Shown piece after piece: positions 26,177 to 37,051 of a stretch of 64,000 bases of DNA. The stretch covers positions 62,001 through 126,000 of the forward strand of contig CAZDQF010000015.1 in the NCBI GenBank assembly GCA_964507445.1, read 5' to 3'. How positions within the stretch are numbered: the stretch's first letter is position 1; every line of letters begins with the position of its first letter. This DNA comes from GCA-2683135 sp964507445 (lineage in GTDB: Bacteria; Planctomycetota; GCA-002687715). Below the pieces are notes generated by a model. The model searched no databases, had not been told where the DNA came from, and was given only the letters and a program-made list of their open reading frames with translations. A program made the translations under genes and the position numbers.

Positions 26177-26935
26177 TCAGGCCTTGCTGGCCGCCTCCTC
26201 CTCGATCCAGCCGTAGCCTCGCTCTTCCAGCTCCAGGGCCAGGGACTTGTCGCTGCTGCGGGCGATGCGTCCCTGGGAGAGGACGTGAACCCGGTCCGGC
26301 ACGATGTGCTCCAGGAGACGCTGGTAGTGGGTGACCACGACGATGGCCCGCCCCTCTCCGCGCAGGGTGTTGACGCCGTTGGCCACGACCTTGAGGGCGT
26401 CGATGTCCAGGCCCGAGTCGGTCTCGTCGAGGATGGCCAGGCGGGGCTCCAGGACGCACATCTGGAGGATCTCGTTCTTCTTCTTCTCACCCCCGGAGAA
26501 GCCCTCGTTCACCGAGCGGTTGAGGAAGCTCGGGTCCATGTCCATGAGGGCCGCCTTCTCCTTGAGCAGGGTGAGGAACTCCATGGCGTCGAGCTCCGTC
26601 TCTCCCCGCGCCTTACGCTGCGCGTTGAGGGCGGCCTTGAGGAAGTAGGAGTTGGTGACCCCGGGGATCTCCACGGGGTACTGGAACCCGAGGAACACGC
26701 CCAGATGGGAGCGCTCCTCCGGAGAGAGCTCCAACAGGCTGGTGCCGTCCATGGCCACGTCGCCTTCCGTGACCTCGAACCGTTCCCTCCCCGCGACGAC
26801 CTGCGCCAGGGTGCTCTTGCCGGAGCCGTTGGGCCCCATGATGGCGTGGACCTCCCCTGCGTTGATGGAGAGGTCGATGCCCTTGAGGATCGGGGTCTCG
26901 TCAATCCGGGCGTGGAGATTGGTGATCTTGAGCAT
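26177..26935 (-). CDS. sufC: Fe-S assembly ATPase SufC
   Basis: The 252-residue ABC-type ATPase drives the SufBCD scaffold in the cytoplasm. It has Walker A (GPNGSGKST), a SufC-type signature (FSGGEKKKNEI), Walker B (LAILDETDSGLD) and the switch histidine (VVTHYQRLL). The ATG at 26935 begins the normal MLKITNL; the longer frame to 26998 runs into sufB and is not used. The gap after sufB is seven bases. Confidence 0.97.
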   Translation of the reverse strand: MLKITNLHARIDETPILKGIDLSINAGEVHAIMGPNGSGKSTLAQVVAGRERFEVTEGDVAMDGTSLLELSPEERSHLGVFLGFQYPVEIPGVTNSYFLKAALNAQRKARGETELDAMEFLTLLKEKAALMDMDPSFLNRSVNEGFSGGEKKKNEILQMCVLEPRLAILDETDSGLDIDALKVVANGVNTLRGEGRAIVVVTHYQRLLEHIVPDRVHVLSQGRIARSSDKSLALELEERGYGWIEEEAASKA

Positions 26936-26942
26936 GGGTGGT

Positions 26943-28394
<1,452 letters not shown>

Positions 28395-28402
28395 GGTGCT
28401 GC

Positions 28403-28867
28403 TCAGACGACGGCGCCGTCGGGGGGGACGGTGAAGGACTCGACGGGGTCCGCCACCGGGCAGGTCATTTCCGCCAGGGAGACCCGGTCGAGGGCGTCCC
28501 GGATGGCGTCATTGAGCCTCTGCCAGCTGCCCCGGACGGGGCACCAGGGTTCCTGGGCGCAGTCCCCTTCATCAGGCTCTTCGGGGGCGCAGTCCGTGAC
28601 CGCGATGGGACCGTCGCAGGCGACGATGATCTCGCCCACGGTGATGGTCTGGGGAGGCTGGCTCAGTCGATAGCCCCCGTTGACCCCGCGGACGGACTCC
28701 AGGAGGCCGGCGCGGGCCAGCATCTTCAGCACCTTGCTCGCCATGGACGGGGCCATGTGGGTCCGGTCCGCCAGCTCGCGAGCGGACAGGGTGGTCCCCT
28801 CGCTCTCCTTGGCGAAGTGCCCCAGGAGGAGGATGCCGTAGTCTGCTTGTTTGGAGATGCGGATCAT
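28403..28867 (-). CDS. Rrf2-family Fe-S-sensing regulator of the SUF operon
   Basis: Starting at ATG 28867 the product has 154 residues and begins MIRISKQADYGILLL, the usual Rrf2 N-terminus. A winged helix-turn-helix occupies about 1-75 (MAPSMASKVLKMLARAGLLES). The sensor loop has four cysteines in VACDG, TDCAP, GDCAQ and PWCPV, so an Fe-S cluster is likely, as in SufR/IscR. As first gene of the operon it probably represses sufBCDSU when clusters are sufficient. The frame is open for 12 more codons upstream, but these overlap the proposed promoter. Confidence 0.9.
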   Translation of the reverse strand: MIRISKQADYGILLLGHFAKESEGTTLSARELADRTHMAPSMASKVLKMLARAGLLESVRGVNGGYRLSQPPQTITVGEIIVACDGPIAVTDCAPEEPDEGDCAQEPWCPVRGSWQRLNDAIRDALDRVSLAEMTCPVADPVESFTVPPDGAVV

Positions 28868-28903
28868 GGACTCTATATCGTACTGTGAAGGTCCTCTATC
28901 CAA
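28868..28903 (-). promoter_or_regulatory. SUF operon promoter with repeated ATAGAG motif
   Basis: Minus strand: TTGGAT (28903-28898), 18-bp spacer, GATATA (28879-28874), then six bases to the ATG at 28867. Two copies of a GATAGAG/GATATAGAG motif flank the spacer, each followed by GACC or TCC. They could be an autoregulatory site for the Rrf2 protein. It does not match the IscR or SufR consensus I know. Confidence 0.45.
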
Positions 28904-28952
28904 AGGTCGTGCGGGAACATCCTGGGCGAATCGGCCTAAAGGCTTGATATAG

Positions 28953-29528
28953 CTATGAATGGAGCCGCGGAAGGGGATCGCCCCTGGCGATGATTCGGGC
29001 CTCCTCCACGGCGAGTTCGTCGTAGCGGCGGCGGATCTCCTCCCGCGCTGCGAACTGCTCCGCCAGGCGGAGATAGAGGCCGTGGTGGCGGGCCTCAGAC
29101 TCCAGCAGGGTGCCGTAGAAGCTCGCCAGATCCCGGTCCCTCAGGTGGTCCCGGAGCAGGGTGAAGCGTTCGCAGGAGCGCGCCTCGATGAGGGCGGCGA
29201 CGCAGCAGCGGTCCACCGCCTTCTCCGGTTCTCGGGTCCGGATCAGCTCGCCGAGTCGCCTGCCGTAGCTGGACTGGGGTTGCCCCACCAATTCCGTGCC
29301 CCGGCCGGCGAGGATCTCCAGCACCTGCCTGAAGTGGAGCAGCTCCTCCTCGACCACCTCCGTGAGAGGGACGACGAAGGCGCTGTGCTCGACGTAGCTG
29401 AACACCATGTTCATGGCGGTCCCGGCGGCCTTCTTCTCGCAGTGCGCGTGGTCCACCAGGACCTCGTCCATGTGCGGCTCGATCCGCTCGACCCAGTGAG
29501 GAGGCGTGGTGCTCTTGAGGGACAACAC
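28953..29528 (-). CDS. miaE: tRNA-(ms2io6A)-hydroxylase MiaE
   Basis: The 191-residue protein is a ferritin-like diiron monooxygenase that hydroxylates the isopentenyl group of modified A37 in tRNA. The helices carry the ligand pattern: DHAHCEKKAA, VEEELLHFRQV, LIEARSCERF and LESEARHHGLY. Start is GTG at 29528 (a TTG follows directly) with CGGAG nearby. It is 23 bp downstream of the CRTAC1 gene on the same strand and 85 bp upstream of the SUF regulator. MiaE needs oxygen, consistent with an aerobic host. Confidence 0.9.
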   Translation of the reverse strand: MLSLKSTTPPHWVERIEPHMDEVLVDHAHCEKKAAGTAMNMVFSYVEHSAFVVPLTEVVEEELLHFRQVLEILAGRGTELVGQPQSSYGRRLGELIRTREPEKAVDRCCVAALIEARSCERFTLLRDHLRDRDLASFYGTLLESEARHHGLYLRLAEQFAAREEIRRRYDELAVEEARIIARGDPLPRLHS

Positions 29529-29551
29529 GGGGGATGCTCCGAGCGCGGCGG

Positions 29552-31369
29552 TCAGCCGCCTTGCTTGATCACGATCTCACGATCCACCGCGGTCACCTTG
29601 ACCTCCTGGGTCTCGCCCGACGGCCAGCGGATGGTGAGGCTGTCCACGGAGGTGGACCCTCCCAGGCCGAAGGTCTGGGTGAGCTCCCCGAGGGAGGCGT
29701 AGGAGCTGGCGGTGGTGACCAGCCGCCGTTGCGACTGGTTGTTGGCGACCAGGGAGATCCAGGCGCCGATGGCCTGGGTGTTGGGGCTCTTGCCCACGAG
29801 CCTGACCCGTAACCAGTGGTTACCCGTCTGCTGGTCGTTTCGCAGCAGCCGGGTCCTGCCACCGTTGTCCCCCGCGATCAGGTCCAGGTCTCCGTCCCCG
29901 TCCAGGTCCGCCACGGCGAGGCCTCGTCCCACGAACGGGTCATCCAGTCCGGGGCCGCAGGCGTCCGTCCAGTCCCGGAAGTAGTTGCCCAGGTTCCTCA
30001 GGATCCGCAGCCGCTGTCGGTAACGGATGGCCGCCTTGACCTCCTGGATCTCGGGCTCCAGGTGGCCGTTGGCCAGGACGATGTCCTGCAGGCCGTCCAG
30101 GTCCATGTCGGCGCACTTGAGCCCGAAGGTCAGGACCGCCTGGGTGGAGGCTGAGATGTTCTTGGCCTGGGACGACTCCTTGAAGGCATGTCCGGTCTTC
30201 AGGTACAGGGAGACCGGCTCGCCGCTGAAGTTGCCGATGGGGACGGCGACGCCGCCGTCGTTGTAGATGTCCACGGCGTCGATGCCCATGCCGGCCCGGG
30301 TCCTGCCGTCCTCGTCATAGGCGATGGCCGCGGCCACCGCCGAGTCCTTGTAGCGACCGGGTTCGCGGCTCAGGAAGAGGAAGTTGGGGGCGCCGTCGTT
30401 GGCCACCACCAGGTCCAGGCGCTCATCCCCGTTGAAGTCCCACAGGGCTACGCCGAGGGCCTTGGCCTTCGGGTAGCCGTCCTGATCCACCACGGTCACG
30501 CCGGAGACGTCGGTGCGGTCCTGGAACTTGCCGTCGCCGTCGTTGAGATACAGGCGGCAGGTGTTCCCGTCGTAGGGGGTCGGCGCGGCGAAGCTCTTGT
30601 CCCGTCCGTTCAAGGTCTCCATGACGTCGTTCTCGGGGCACCACCGCGCGTACATGCACACGAAGAGGTCCAGGTCGCCGTCCTCGTCACAGTCGAAGAA
30701 GGTGGCGGAGGTCGACCAGTCCGGGCCCTTGACGCCGCTGCGGTCGGTCCATCCCGGCGTGACCAGCCCGGCCTCCGCGGTCACGTCCGTAAACCGGGTC
30801 CCGTCGTTGCGGAGCAGCCGTGTGCAGTCCCACCCGGTGACCAGGAGGTCCACGTCACCATCTCCGTCGTAGTCCGCCGCCGTGCCACCGAGGGCGTGGC
30901 CGCGGATCTCCAGCTTCCATTCGTCCGTGACGTCGCTGTATCGGAACGGCCCTTCGCAACGGTACAGCCGCGATCGTGGCGACCCCCGCGCGGCCAGCTT
31001 GGGGTCCTGTGGGAACGTGGACCCGTTCGGGGCGAAGAGGTCCAGGTCGCCGTCCCCGTCCATGTCCAGCAGCACGACCCCGGGCCCCATGCACTCCACC
31101 AGGTAGCGGGAGTGACCACCGGCTTCGGTCATGAACCCGCCGGTGAAGTGGTCCAGGTCGACTCCGGACCCACCGGAGGCGTCGTGGAACGGCAGGGCCG
31201 GTTCCAGGGGGCGGTCGTCGACGGGGACGCTGGGCGGAGGCTTGGGAGGGGGAGGAGGCTCCACCTCGTCCTCACCGCAGGCCGCGAGGACGAACGTCAG
31301 CGTGATGACGGTCAGCCCTGACAGGACGCCGCGTGAGATCTTGTCGGTCAGGTCTGGTCGCTCGGTCAT
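29552..31369 (-). CDS. CRTAC1-family (FG-GAP/ASPIC-UnbV) lipoprotein
   Basis: The 605-residue protein has an N-terminal hydrophobic segment ending in a lipobox (LAAC, about residue 31), a proline-rich linker, then repeated FG-GAP/VCBS calcium-type motifs (DMDGDGDLDLF, DYDGDGDVDLL, DLDGDGDLDLI) forming a probable beta-propeller, and a C-terminal ASPIC/UnbV domain (about 520-600, ending TIRWPSGETQEV). It is therefore probably anchored outside. It starts inside the stop of the multiheme gene (TGATG), and this pairing occurs widely in Planctomycetes. Function is not established; binding of, or electron or substrate delivery at, the cell surface is conceivable. Confidence 0.9.
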   Translation of the reverse strand: MTERPDLTDKISRGVLSGLTVITLTFVLAACGEDEVEPPPPPKPPPSVPVDDRPLEPALPFHDASGGSGVDLDHFTGGFMTEAGGHSRYLVECMGPGVVLLDMDGDGDLDLFAPNGSTFPQDPKLAARGSPRSRLYRCEGPFRYSDVTDEWKLEIRGHALGGTAADYDGDGDVDLLVTGWDCTRLLRNDGTRFTDVTAEAGLVTPGWTDRSGVKGPDWSTSATFFDCDEDGDLDLFVCMYARWCPENDVMETLNGRDKSFAAPTPYDGNTCRLYLNDGDGKFQDRTDVSGVTVVDQDGYPKAKALGVALWDFNGDERLDLVVANDGAPNFLFLSREPGRYKDSAVAAAIAYDEDGRTRAGMGIDAVDIYNDGGVAVPIGNFSGEPVSLYLKTGHAFKESSQAKNISASTQAVLTFGLKCADMDLDGLQDIVLANGHLEPEIQEVKAAIRYRQRLRILRNLGNYFRDWTDACGPGLDDPFVGRGLAVADLDGDGDLDLIAGDNGGRTRLLRNDQQTGNHWLRVRLVGKSPNTQAIGAWISLVANNQSQRRLVTTASSYASLGELTQTFGLGGSTSVDSLTIRWPSGETQEVKVTAVDREIVIKQGG

Positions 31370-34176
31370 CACTGGGGAGTCAGCTCGTGGATGACCACCC
31401 GTTGGCTCATCCGGTGGTCGTGGGGATGGGTGTCCCGATAAGACAGGGTCGCCTTCTGTGCGTCCTCGTCGATCTTGTACTTCAGGTAGGCCCGCCGCGC
31501 CTCACCGGAGGCGTACTGGAAGGCGGCCTTGCGTCTCGGGTCCTCCGCCTGCTCCGCCAGCGACCCGTAGGCTTCGGATCGCTTCTCGTGAGCGAGGGCA
31601 TGCTCGGGGTCGATGCGGAGGACCTGGAGGAACGCCTTTATGGCCTCTTCGTATCGACCCAGGTGCATCAGGGTCCTCCCCAGGCGCGCCCAGGTGTCGC
31701 GGCTGTCCGGGTACATCTCCGTGACGGCCCGGAACTGCACCAGGGCGTCCTCCAGGGACGCGCCGCCACGTTCCTCGAACAGGCGTCCCCACCAGAACGC
31801 GTTCTTGTAGTCCTCCGGCGCCGCCTCCGTCGCCTTGCGCAGCATGCGCTCGCAGGCGTCGAAGTCACCGTCCACGAGGTACTGGCGCGCCTGGTTGCGC
31901 CAGCCATCCGGGCGATCCGGGACCATGCGAGCGACCTGCTCAAAGGCGGTCAGGGCCTCCTTCGTGACGCCGTCCAGGGCCAGGGCCACGCCGTAGTCGT
32001 TGAAGCGCTTCCAGTCATCCGGTGACGGTTCCCGGGCGTCGGGCTCGCTGTCGTCGTCGCCGAGGGTCACGGTGACGGCGTCGGACGCGATGGTGGTGAT
32101 GGGGAGGTCCGGGACCTCCACCCCTTCGAACACGAACTCCGTGTACTCCCGGGTGAACTTGCGCCACTTGAGGCTCGCCTTGACGGTGAGCTCGCCCAGG
32201 GGCGTGTCCTCCGGGATGGTGAAGGTGTAACGGGCCAGGTCCGATCCGCTGGGTGGGATGACGTTGGCGTAGACGGCGGTGTGGATGTCCGGGGCGTTGC
32301 GCTTGGCGATCCGTTGCCCGTGCTTGTCCACCAGCACCGAGCGGTAGAAGTGGGCTGCCGGGTCCACGCGCCGATCCTCCCGGACGGCGCCGCTCTGGAA
32401 CAGCACCCCGTCGGCGGTGGCCACGGTGAGCTCGATCCAGCCCTGGTTGGAGTCGTTGGTGCCGCCGGGGAAGGTGTGCCCCACGCCCAGGTTCCGCACC
32501 ACGATGTCCAGCTGCACCTGGTCCCCACGGTTCAGCGCGGGTCGGCGGCGGTCCACGGCCATGACAGGGGCCTCGCCGTTGCGCCGCAGGGCGAAGATGT
32601 CCACGCTCAGCTTCTGGTCCTGGAGGTAGGCCTCCATGCGCTTGATGGTGTCCATGTCGCCGCGGATGTACGGCAACGCGGTGTTCACGGCCAGGAACCG
32701 GTGGCTGCGGATCTTGCCGCCCTTCGCCGCCACGTCGCCAAGGGGGGCCTCCTCCAGGGGCATGTGACAGTCCTGGCATTGCCGGACGTCCTCCGGCTCA
32801 TACCAGGTCATGGGGTTGTTCCGCGCCACCCCGGAGTTGTGCCAGGCGTCGAACTCGTTCTGTCCCCGCAGCCACCGGTAGTCGTTGACCGGCACGTCCA
32901 GGCTCACCTTGTGGCAGGGCATGCAGAACTGGGACTCCCGGAAGAAGGGCTTGAGCATGCGCCGCTTGTGGACGGTGGGCTTGGCCTTCATGGCGTAGTC
33001 GTGGAGGACGCGGGCCAGCCCCTCCTTGGAGGAGGAGAACATGTAGGGGGACGGGGACTCGTCCTGGATGTTGTAGTTGCCGTTGCCGGTCAGACCGTGG
33101 GTCTCGTCGATGGCGTGGCACGCCAGGCAGGTGAGCCCAGCCTGGGCGTCCAGGGAGACCGGGTCGATGTCGTTCTCCATGTTGCCGGCGAGCATGATGG
33201 CCGGGTCGTGGCAGCCGCCGCACCACTGGGACTCCTTGCGGCCGGTCTCGTCCCGGGTCAACTCCACGGCCTTGCGATAGAAGGGGTTGTTGAACGAGGC
33301 GAAGCGATGGGCGGAGGTGGCCCATTGCTCGACGGAGTCCGGGTGACAGCGCTGGCAGGTCTGGGCGCCCAGGTAATGACTGGGGGCGAACCCCCGCTCC
33401 CGGGTCTCCTGTTCGTAGGCCTCCCGGTCGGGGAAGTCGTCGTGGTGGATGATGCGAGCGGGGAGAGGTCCGCCGGACGACGTGGTGGTGGCGGCGGGGA
33501 AGAAGGGGCTCCGCGGGTCCACGTCCCCCTCCGGCACGAAGGGGATGAACGGATCGTCCACCGGCGGGTCCCTCCAGACATCCGGGATCTCCCGCGCCAC
33601 CCTGGTCACGGGGCGGTCGGCCACGGGCTCGCTGCTGAGGGTGGCCTCGACGCCGTGGACGAGCCCGATGAGCACCACCAGGCCGAGCATGCGACCGGCG
33701 GCGGTCCGGGTGTCGCGTCCGGAGGGAGGATCAAAGGAGAGCCGCCGGTGCGCCAGGTAGAGGAAGGGCAGGAGGAGGGCCAGGACCTGGTGGGAGATGA
33801 ACGCCCACTGATTGTCGCGGGTGTTGGCGGCGGTGAGGATGAAGAACCCGGTCACCATGATGATCGTCATGGCGAGGAGGACGCCGATCCCCGTGGGGAC
33901 GGTCCCGCGGCTCTTGCGCAGCAGGGCCTTCTTCAGGTGCCAGAAGGCGAAGACCAGGGCCGGGCCGAAGACGGCCACCCCCACCAGGATGTGGAGGGCG
34001 AGCATGACCTGGTACGTGATCGAGAGGCGGTGAGGGTCGTCTCCCACCCCGGCCGCGCGGCCAGCCAGCGCCAGGTAGAGGGAGTTCGCGATCATGAACC
34101 CGGCGGCCGCCACCACGAATGCGAGAAGCCGGATCTGTCCGGGGGACAGCAACTTGAGCTCTTGTGACCGTGCCAT
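31369..34176 (-). CDS. Membrane multiheme cytochrome c with TPR domain
   Basis: From ATG 34176 the protein has 935 residues: about five membrane helices (about 14-180), a periplasmic region with five CXXCH heme sites (about residues 274, 319, 350, 418 and 467), a beta-rich region (about 500-700), and C-terminal TPR repeats (about 740-900). The heme region resembles NapC/NrfH- or octaheme-related cytochrome c-554 folds. Electron transfer from the membrane to an external partner is likely. Translation is coupled to the following CRTAC1 lipoprotein. An alternative ATG at 34209 overlaps a possible -10 box (TATGGT), so I prefer 34176. Confidence 0.88.
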   Translation of the reverse strand: MARSQELKLLSPGQIRLLAFVVAAAGFMIANSLYLALAGRAAGVGDDPHRLSITYQVMLALHILVGVAVFGPALVFAFWHLKKALLRKSRGTVPTGIGVLLAMTIIMVTGFFILTAANTRDNQWAFISHQVLALLLPFLYLAHRRLSFDPPSGRDTRTAAGRMLGLVVLIGLVHGVEATLSSEPVADRPVTRVAREIPDVWRDPPVDDPFIPFVPEGDVDPRSPFFPAATTTSSGGPLPARIIHHDDFPDREAYEQETRERGFAPSHYLGAQTCQRCHPDSVEQWATSAHRFASFNNPFYRKAVELTRDETGRKESQWCGGCHDPAIMLAGNMENDIDPVSLDAQAGLTCLACHAIDETHGLTGNGNYNIQDESPSPYMFSSSKEGLARVLHDYAMKAKPTVHKRRMLKPFFRESQFCMPCHKVSLDVPVNDYRWLRGQNEFDAWHNSGVARNNPMTWYEPEDVRQCQDCHMPLEEAPLGDVAAKGGKIRSHRFLAVNTALPYIRGDMDTIKRMEAYLQDQKLSVDIFALRRNGEAPVMAVDRRRPALNRGDQVQLDIVVRNLGVGHTFPGGTNDSNQGWIELTVATADGVLFQSGAVREDRRVDPAAHFYRSVLVDKHGQRIAKRNAPDIHTAVYANVIPPSGSDLARYTFTIPEDTPLGELTVKASLKWRKFTREYTEFVFEGVEVPDLPITTIASDAVTVTLGDDDSEPDAREPSPDDWKRFNDYGVALALDGVTKEALTAFEQVARMVPDRPDGWRNQARQYLVDGDFDACERMLRKATEAAPEDYKNAFWWGRLFEERGGASLEDALVQFRAVTEMYPDSRDTWARLGRTLMHLGRYEEAIKAFLQVLRIDPEHALAHEKRSEAYGSLAEQAEDPRRKAAFQYASGEARRAYLKYKIDEDAQKATLSYRDTHPHDHRMSQRVVIHELTPQ

Positions 34177-34251
34177 CGAGGATTGCGCCCGAGCGCCCGG
34201 GTACACCATAGCAGCCCCGGGGCGGCTATCCCCCTCGCACTGCCCCCTGGA

Positions 34252-36915
34252 TCAGATGCTGAGGGGGTCCGGCTTGTCCGGCTCGACACCGAGGTTGCTG
34301 ATGGCCTGCTCCACCTGCTGCGATTCCACCGCGCCTTCCTGACGCAGGGCGTCCAGGGTGGCGATCACGATGGAGGCGGCGTCGACCTCGAAGTGCCGCC
34401 GCAGGGCGCCGCGGTTGTCGCTCATGCCGAACCCGTCCGTCCCCAGGGGGACGAAGGTGCCGGGGACCCACCGGGCGATCATCTCCGGGACCGCCTTCAT
34501 GTAGTCCGTGGCGGCGATGAACGGTCCCTTGACGCCGTCCAGGGTCCGGGTGACGTAAGGCACCCTGGGGTCCGCGCTCGGGTTCAGCCGGTTCCAGCGC
34601 TCGCAGCTCAGAGCGTCGTTCCGCAGCTGCTGATAGCTGGTGGCGGACCAGATGTCCGCCGCCACCCCGTACTCCTCGCCGAGGATGCGCTGGGCCTCCA
34701 TGACCTGCTGGATGATGGAGGCGGAGCCGAAGAGCTGGGCCCGCAGGCCGTGGGTGCTCTCCGCTGCGCGGAGCCGGTAGAGGCCGCGGAGGATGCCCTC
34801 TTCGGCTCCCTCTGGCATGGGCGGCATGACGTAGTTCTCGTTCTGGATGGTGACGTAGTACCAGGTGTCCTCTTCATCCACGATCATCCGCTGGATGCCG
34901 TCCTTGACGATGACCGCCAGCTCGTAGGCGAACGCGGGGTCGTAGGCGCGGATGTTGGGCATGCAGGAGGCGAGGATGTGGCTCTGGCCGTCCTCGTGCT
35001 GGAGCCCCTCGCCGTTGAGAGTGGTCCTGCCCGCCGTGGCGCCCATGAGGAAGCCCCGCCCTCGTGCGTCGCCGAAGGCCCACGCCTGGTCTCCGATGCG
35101 CTGGAACCCGAACATGGAGTAGAAGACGTAGAACGGGATCATGGGCTCGCCGTGGGTGGCGTAGGCGGTGCCGGCGGCGTGGAAGGTGGACATGGCGCCC
35201 GCCTCCGTGATGCCCTCTTCGAACAGCTGTCCGTCCGCGGCCTCCCGGTAGTAGAGCAGCATCTGCTTGTCCACCGGTTCGTAGAGCTGCCCCTTGGCGG
35301 CGTAGATCCCCACCTGCCTGAACAGGGGGTCCATGCCGAAGGTGCGGGCTTCATCCGGGACCACCGGGACGACCCGCTTACCCACGGTCGGGTCCTTGAG
35401 CAGCTGGGTGATCAGCTGGGAGAAGGCCATGGTGGTGGAGACCTCCATGTCGATGCCTTCGGAGAAGGTCGAGAAGACGGCCTCCGACGGGGCGTCCACC
35501 TTGACATCGACGTGCGTGCGTCGGGCGGGGAGAGGGCCTCCCATGGCACCACGACGCTCGTTCAGATACGCGACCTCCGCGCTGTCCGGGCCCGGGTGGA
35601 AGAAGGGGTAATCCTCAAGCTGCTCGTCGGTGAACGGGATGTCCAGCAGGTCCCTCAGGGTCGCGAGGGGCTCCTGCTCGATCTGCTTCATCTGGTGGGT
35701 GGAGTTCTTGCCGGCGAAGGTCGGGCCCACGCGCCAGCCCTTCACGGAGTGGGACAGGATGACCGTGGGCCGTCCCTGGTGTTCCTCCGCCGCCTTGAAG
35801 GCGGCGTACACCTTGCGCCGGTCGTGGCCGCCCGGGCGCAGGGCGCCCAGCTCATCGTCGCTCATGTCGGCCACCAGGGAGAGCAGCTGATCGTTCTGGC
35901 CGAAGAAGCGCTCCCGCAGGGCGGCGCCGTCGCTGCCGGCGAAGTGCTGCCACTCGCCGTCCACGACGTTGGTGAGGGCCTGACGCAGGGCCCCTTCGTG
36001 ATCCTGGGCCAGGATCGGGTCCCACTCCCTTCCCCACACGCACTTGATGACGTTCCACCCGCAGCCGCGGTAGAGCCCCTCGAGCTCCTGGATGATCTTG
36101 CCGTTGCCACGCACGGGGCCGTCCAGTCGCTGCAGGTTGCAGTTGATGACGAACGTGAGGTTGTCCAGCCCGTCACGGGCGGCCAGGGTCAGGGCTCCCG
36201 CCGCCTCGGGCTCGTCCGTCTCTCCGTCTCCGAGGAACACCCAGACCCGGCTGGGGTTCGTGTCGACGATGCCGCGGGCGTTGAGGTACCGGTTGAACCG
36301 CGCCTGGTAGACCGCGGCCATGGGGCCCAGGCCCATGGAGACCGTGGGGAACTCCCAGTAGTCGGGCATGAGCCGCGGGTGGGGATAGCTGGACAGCCCC
36401 TTGCCGTCGCGGATGGACTCCCGACGGAAGCGGGTCAGGTGCTCCTCGTCGAACCGCCCCTCGAGGAAGGTCCTGGCGTACATGCCGGGGGAACCGTGCC
36501 CCTGGTAGTAGACCTGGTCTCCGGTGCCTTCCCCCTGCTTGCCGCGGAAGAACCAGTTGAAGCCCACCTCGTACAGGGTCGCGGAGGAGGCGAAGGTGGA
36601 GATGTGCCCGCCGATGCCCGGGTGGTCGTGGTTGCCCTTGGCGACGATCACCGCGGCGTTCCACCGGATGATGTCCTCGATCCGTTGCTCCATCTCCTCG
36701 TCCCCGGGGAACGGCGCTTCGTCGTCACGATGGATCGTGTTGACGTAGTCCGTCTGGACCGGGAACTCGCCGACGGCCCGTTGGCGTCGGGCGTCGGAGA
36801 GGAGCTTGGCGATGATGTAGCGGGCGCGGTCCTTGCCGTCTACCTGAACGACGGCGGCCAGGGACTCGAGCCATTCCTGCGTCTGCTGCGGATCAAAATC
36901 CCGATGTTGGTGCAT
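34252..36915 (-). CDS. aceE: Pyruvate dehydrogenase E1, homodimeric type
   Basis: The start at 36915 gives 887 residues, the same as E. coli AceE. The enzyme decarboxylates pyruvate with thiamine diphosphate and passes the acetyl group to E2 lipoate. The ThDP motif GDGETDEPE...FVINCNLQRLDGP is present, as are GIGGHISTFASSATLYE and HQMKQIEQEPL. An in-frame ATG at 36975 would add 20 residues and lies close to a TATACT box. No E2 (aceF) or E3 (lpd) gene is in the window; the next gene downstream is the multiheme cytochrome gene, so E1 is encoded apart from them here. Confidence 0.96.
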   Translation of the reverse strand: MHQHRDFDPQQTQEWLESLAAVVQVDGKDRARYIIAKLLSDARRQRAVGEFPVQTDYVNTIHRDDEAPFPGDEEMEQRIEDIIRWNAAVIVAKGNHDHPGIGGHISTFASSATLYEVGFNWFFRGKQGEGTGDQVYYQGHGSPGMYARTFLEGRFDEEHLTRFRRESIRDGKGLSSYPHPRLMPDYWEFPTVSMGLGPMAAVYQARFNRYLNARGIVDTNPSRVWVFLGDGETDEPEAAGALTLAARDGLDNLTFVINCNLQRLDGPVRGNGKIIQELEGLYRGCGWNVIKCVWGREWDPILAQDHEGALRQALTNVVDGEWQHFAGSDGAALRERFFGQNDQLLSLVADMSDDELGALRPGGHDRRKVYAAFKAAEEHQGRPTVILSHSVKGWRVGPTFAGKNSTHQMKQIEQEPLATLRDLLDIPFTDEQLEDYPFFHPGPDSAEVAYLNERRGAMGGPLPARRTHVDVKVDAPSEAVFSTFSEGIDMEVSTTMAFSQLITQLLKDPTVGKRVVPVVPDEARTFGMDPLFRQVGIYAAKGQLYEPVDKQMLLYYREAADGQLFEEGITEAGAMSTFHAAGTAYATHGEPMIPFYVFYSMFGFQRIGDQAWAFGDARGRGFLMGATAGRTTLNGEGLQHEDGQSHILASCMPNIRAYDPAFAYELAVIVKDGIQRMIVDEEDTWYYVTIQNENYVMPPMPEGAEEGILRGLYRLRAAESTHGLRAQLFGSASIIQQVMEAQRILGEEYGVAADIWSATSYQQLRNDALSCERWNRLNPSADPRVPYVTRTLDGVKGPFIAATDYMKAVPEMIARWVPGTFVPLGTDGFGMSDNRGALRRHFEVDAASIVIATLDALRQEGAVESQQVEQAISNLGVEPDKPDPLSI

Positions 36916-36988
36916 GTCGCGTCCTCGGGCGCCAGGGGCCGTGGTGGTCTCGCTGGGGGGCGTGCGTGTTCCCATCCCGGCAGCGCGG

Positions 36989-36994
36989 AAGTAT
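36989..36994 (-). promoter_or_regulatory. Candidate -10 box of aceE
   Basis: TATACT on the minus strand, 14 bases before an in-frame ATG (36975) and about 73 before the preferred start. No good -35 is visible. Confidence 0.35.
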
Positions 36995-37051
36995 AACGGG
37001 AGCGGAAGGGATTCGTAGGTCGGTGTCGGTTCTCTCAGGGAGATTGCTGTC

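Noticed and set aside
32281..34167. 628-codon open frame antisense to the multiheme cytochrome
   Set aside because: Shadow frame; five CXXCH motifs on the minus strand show the real gene.
34183..36996. 937-codon open frame antisense to aceE
   Set aside because: Low-complexity Val/Gly/Asp/His-rich shadow; aceE on the other strand has all family motifs.
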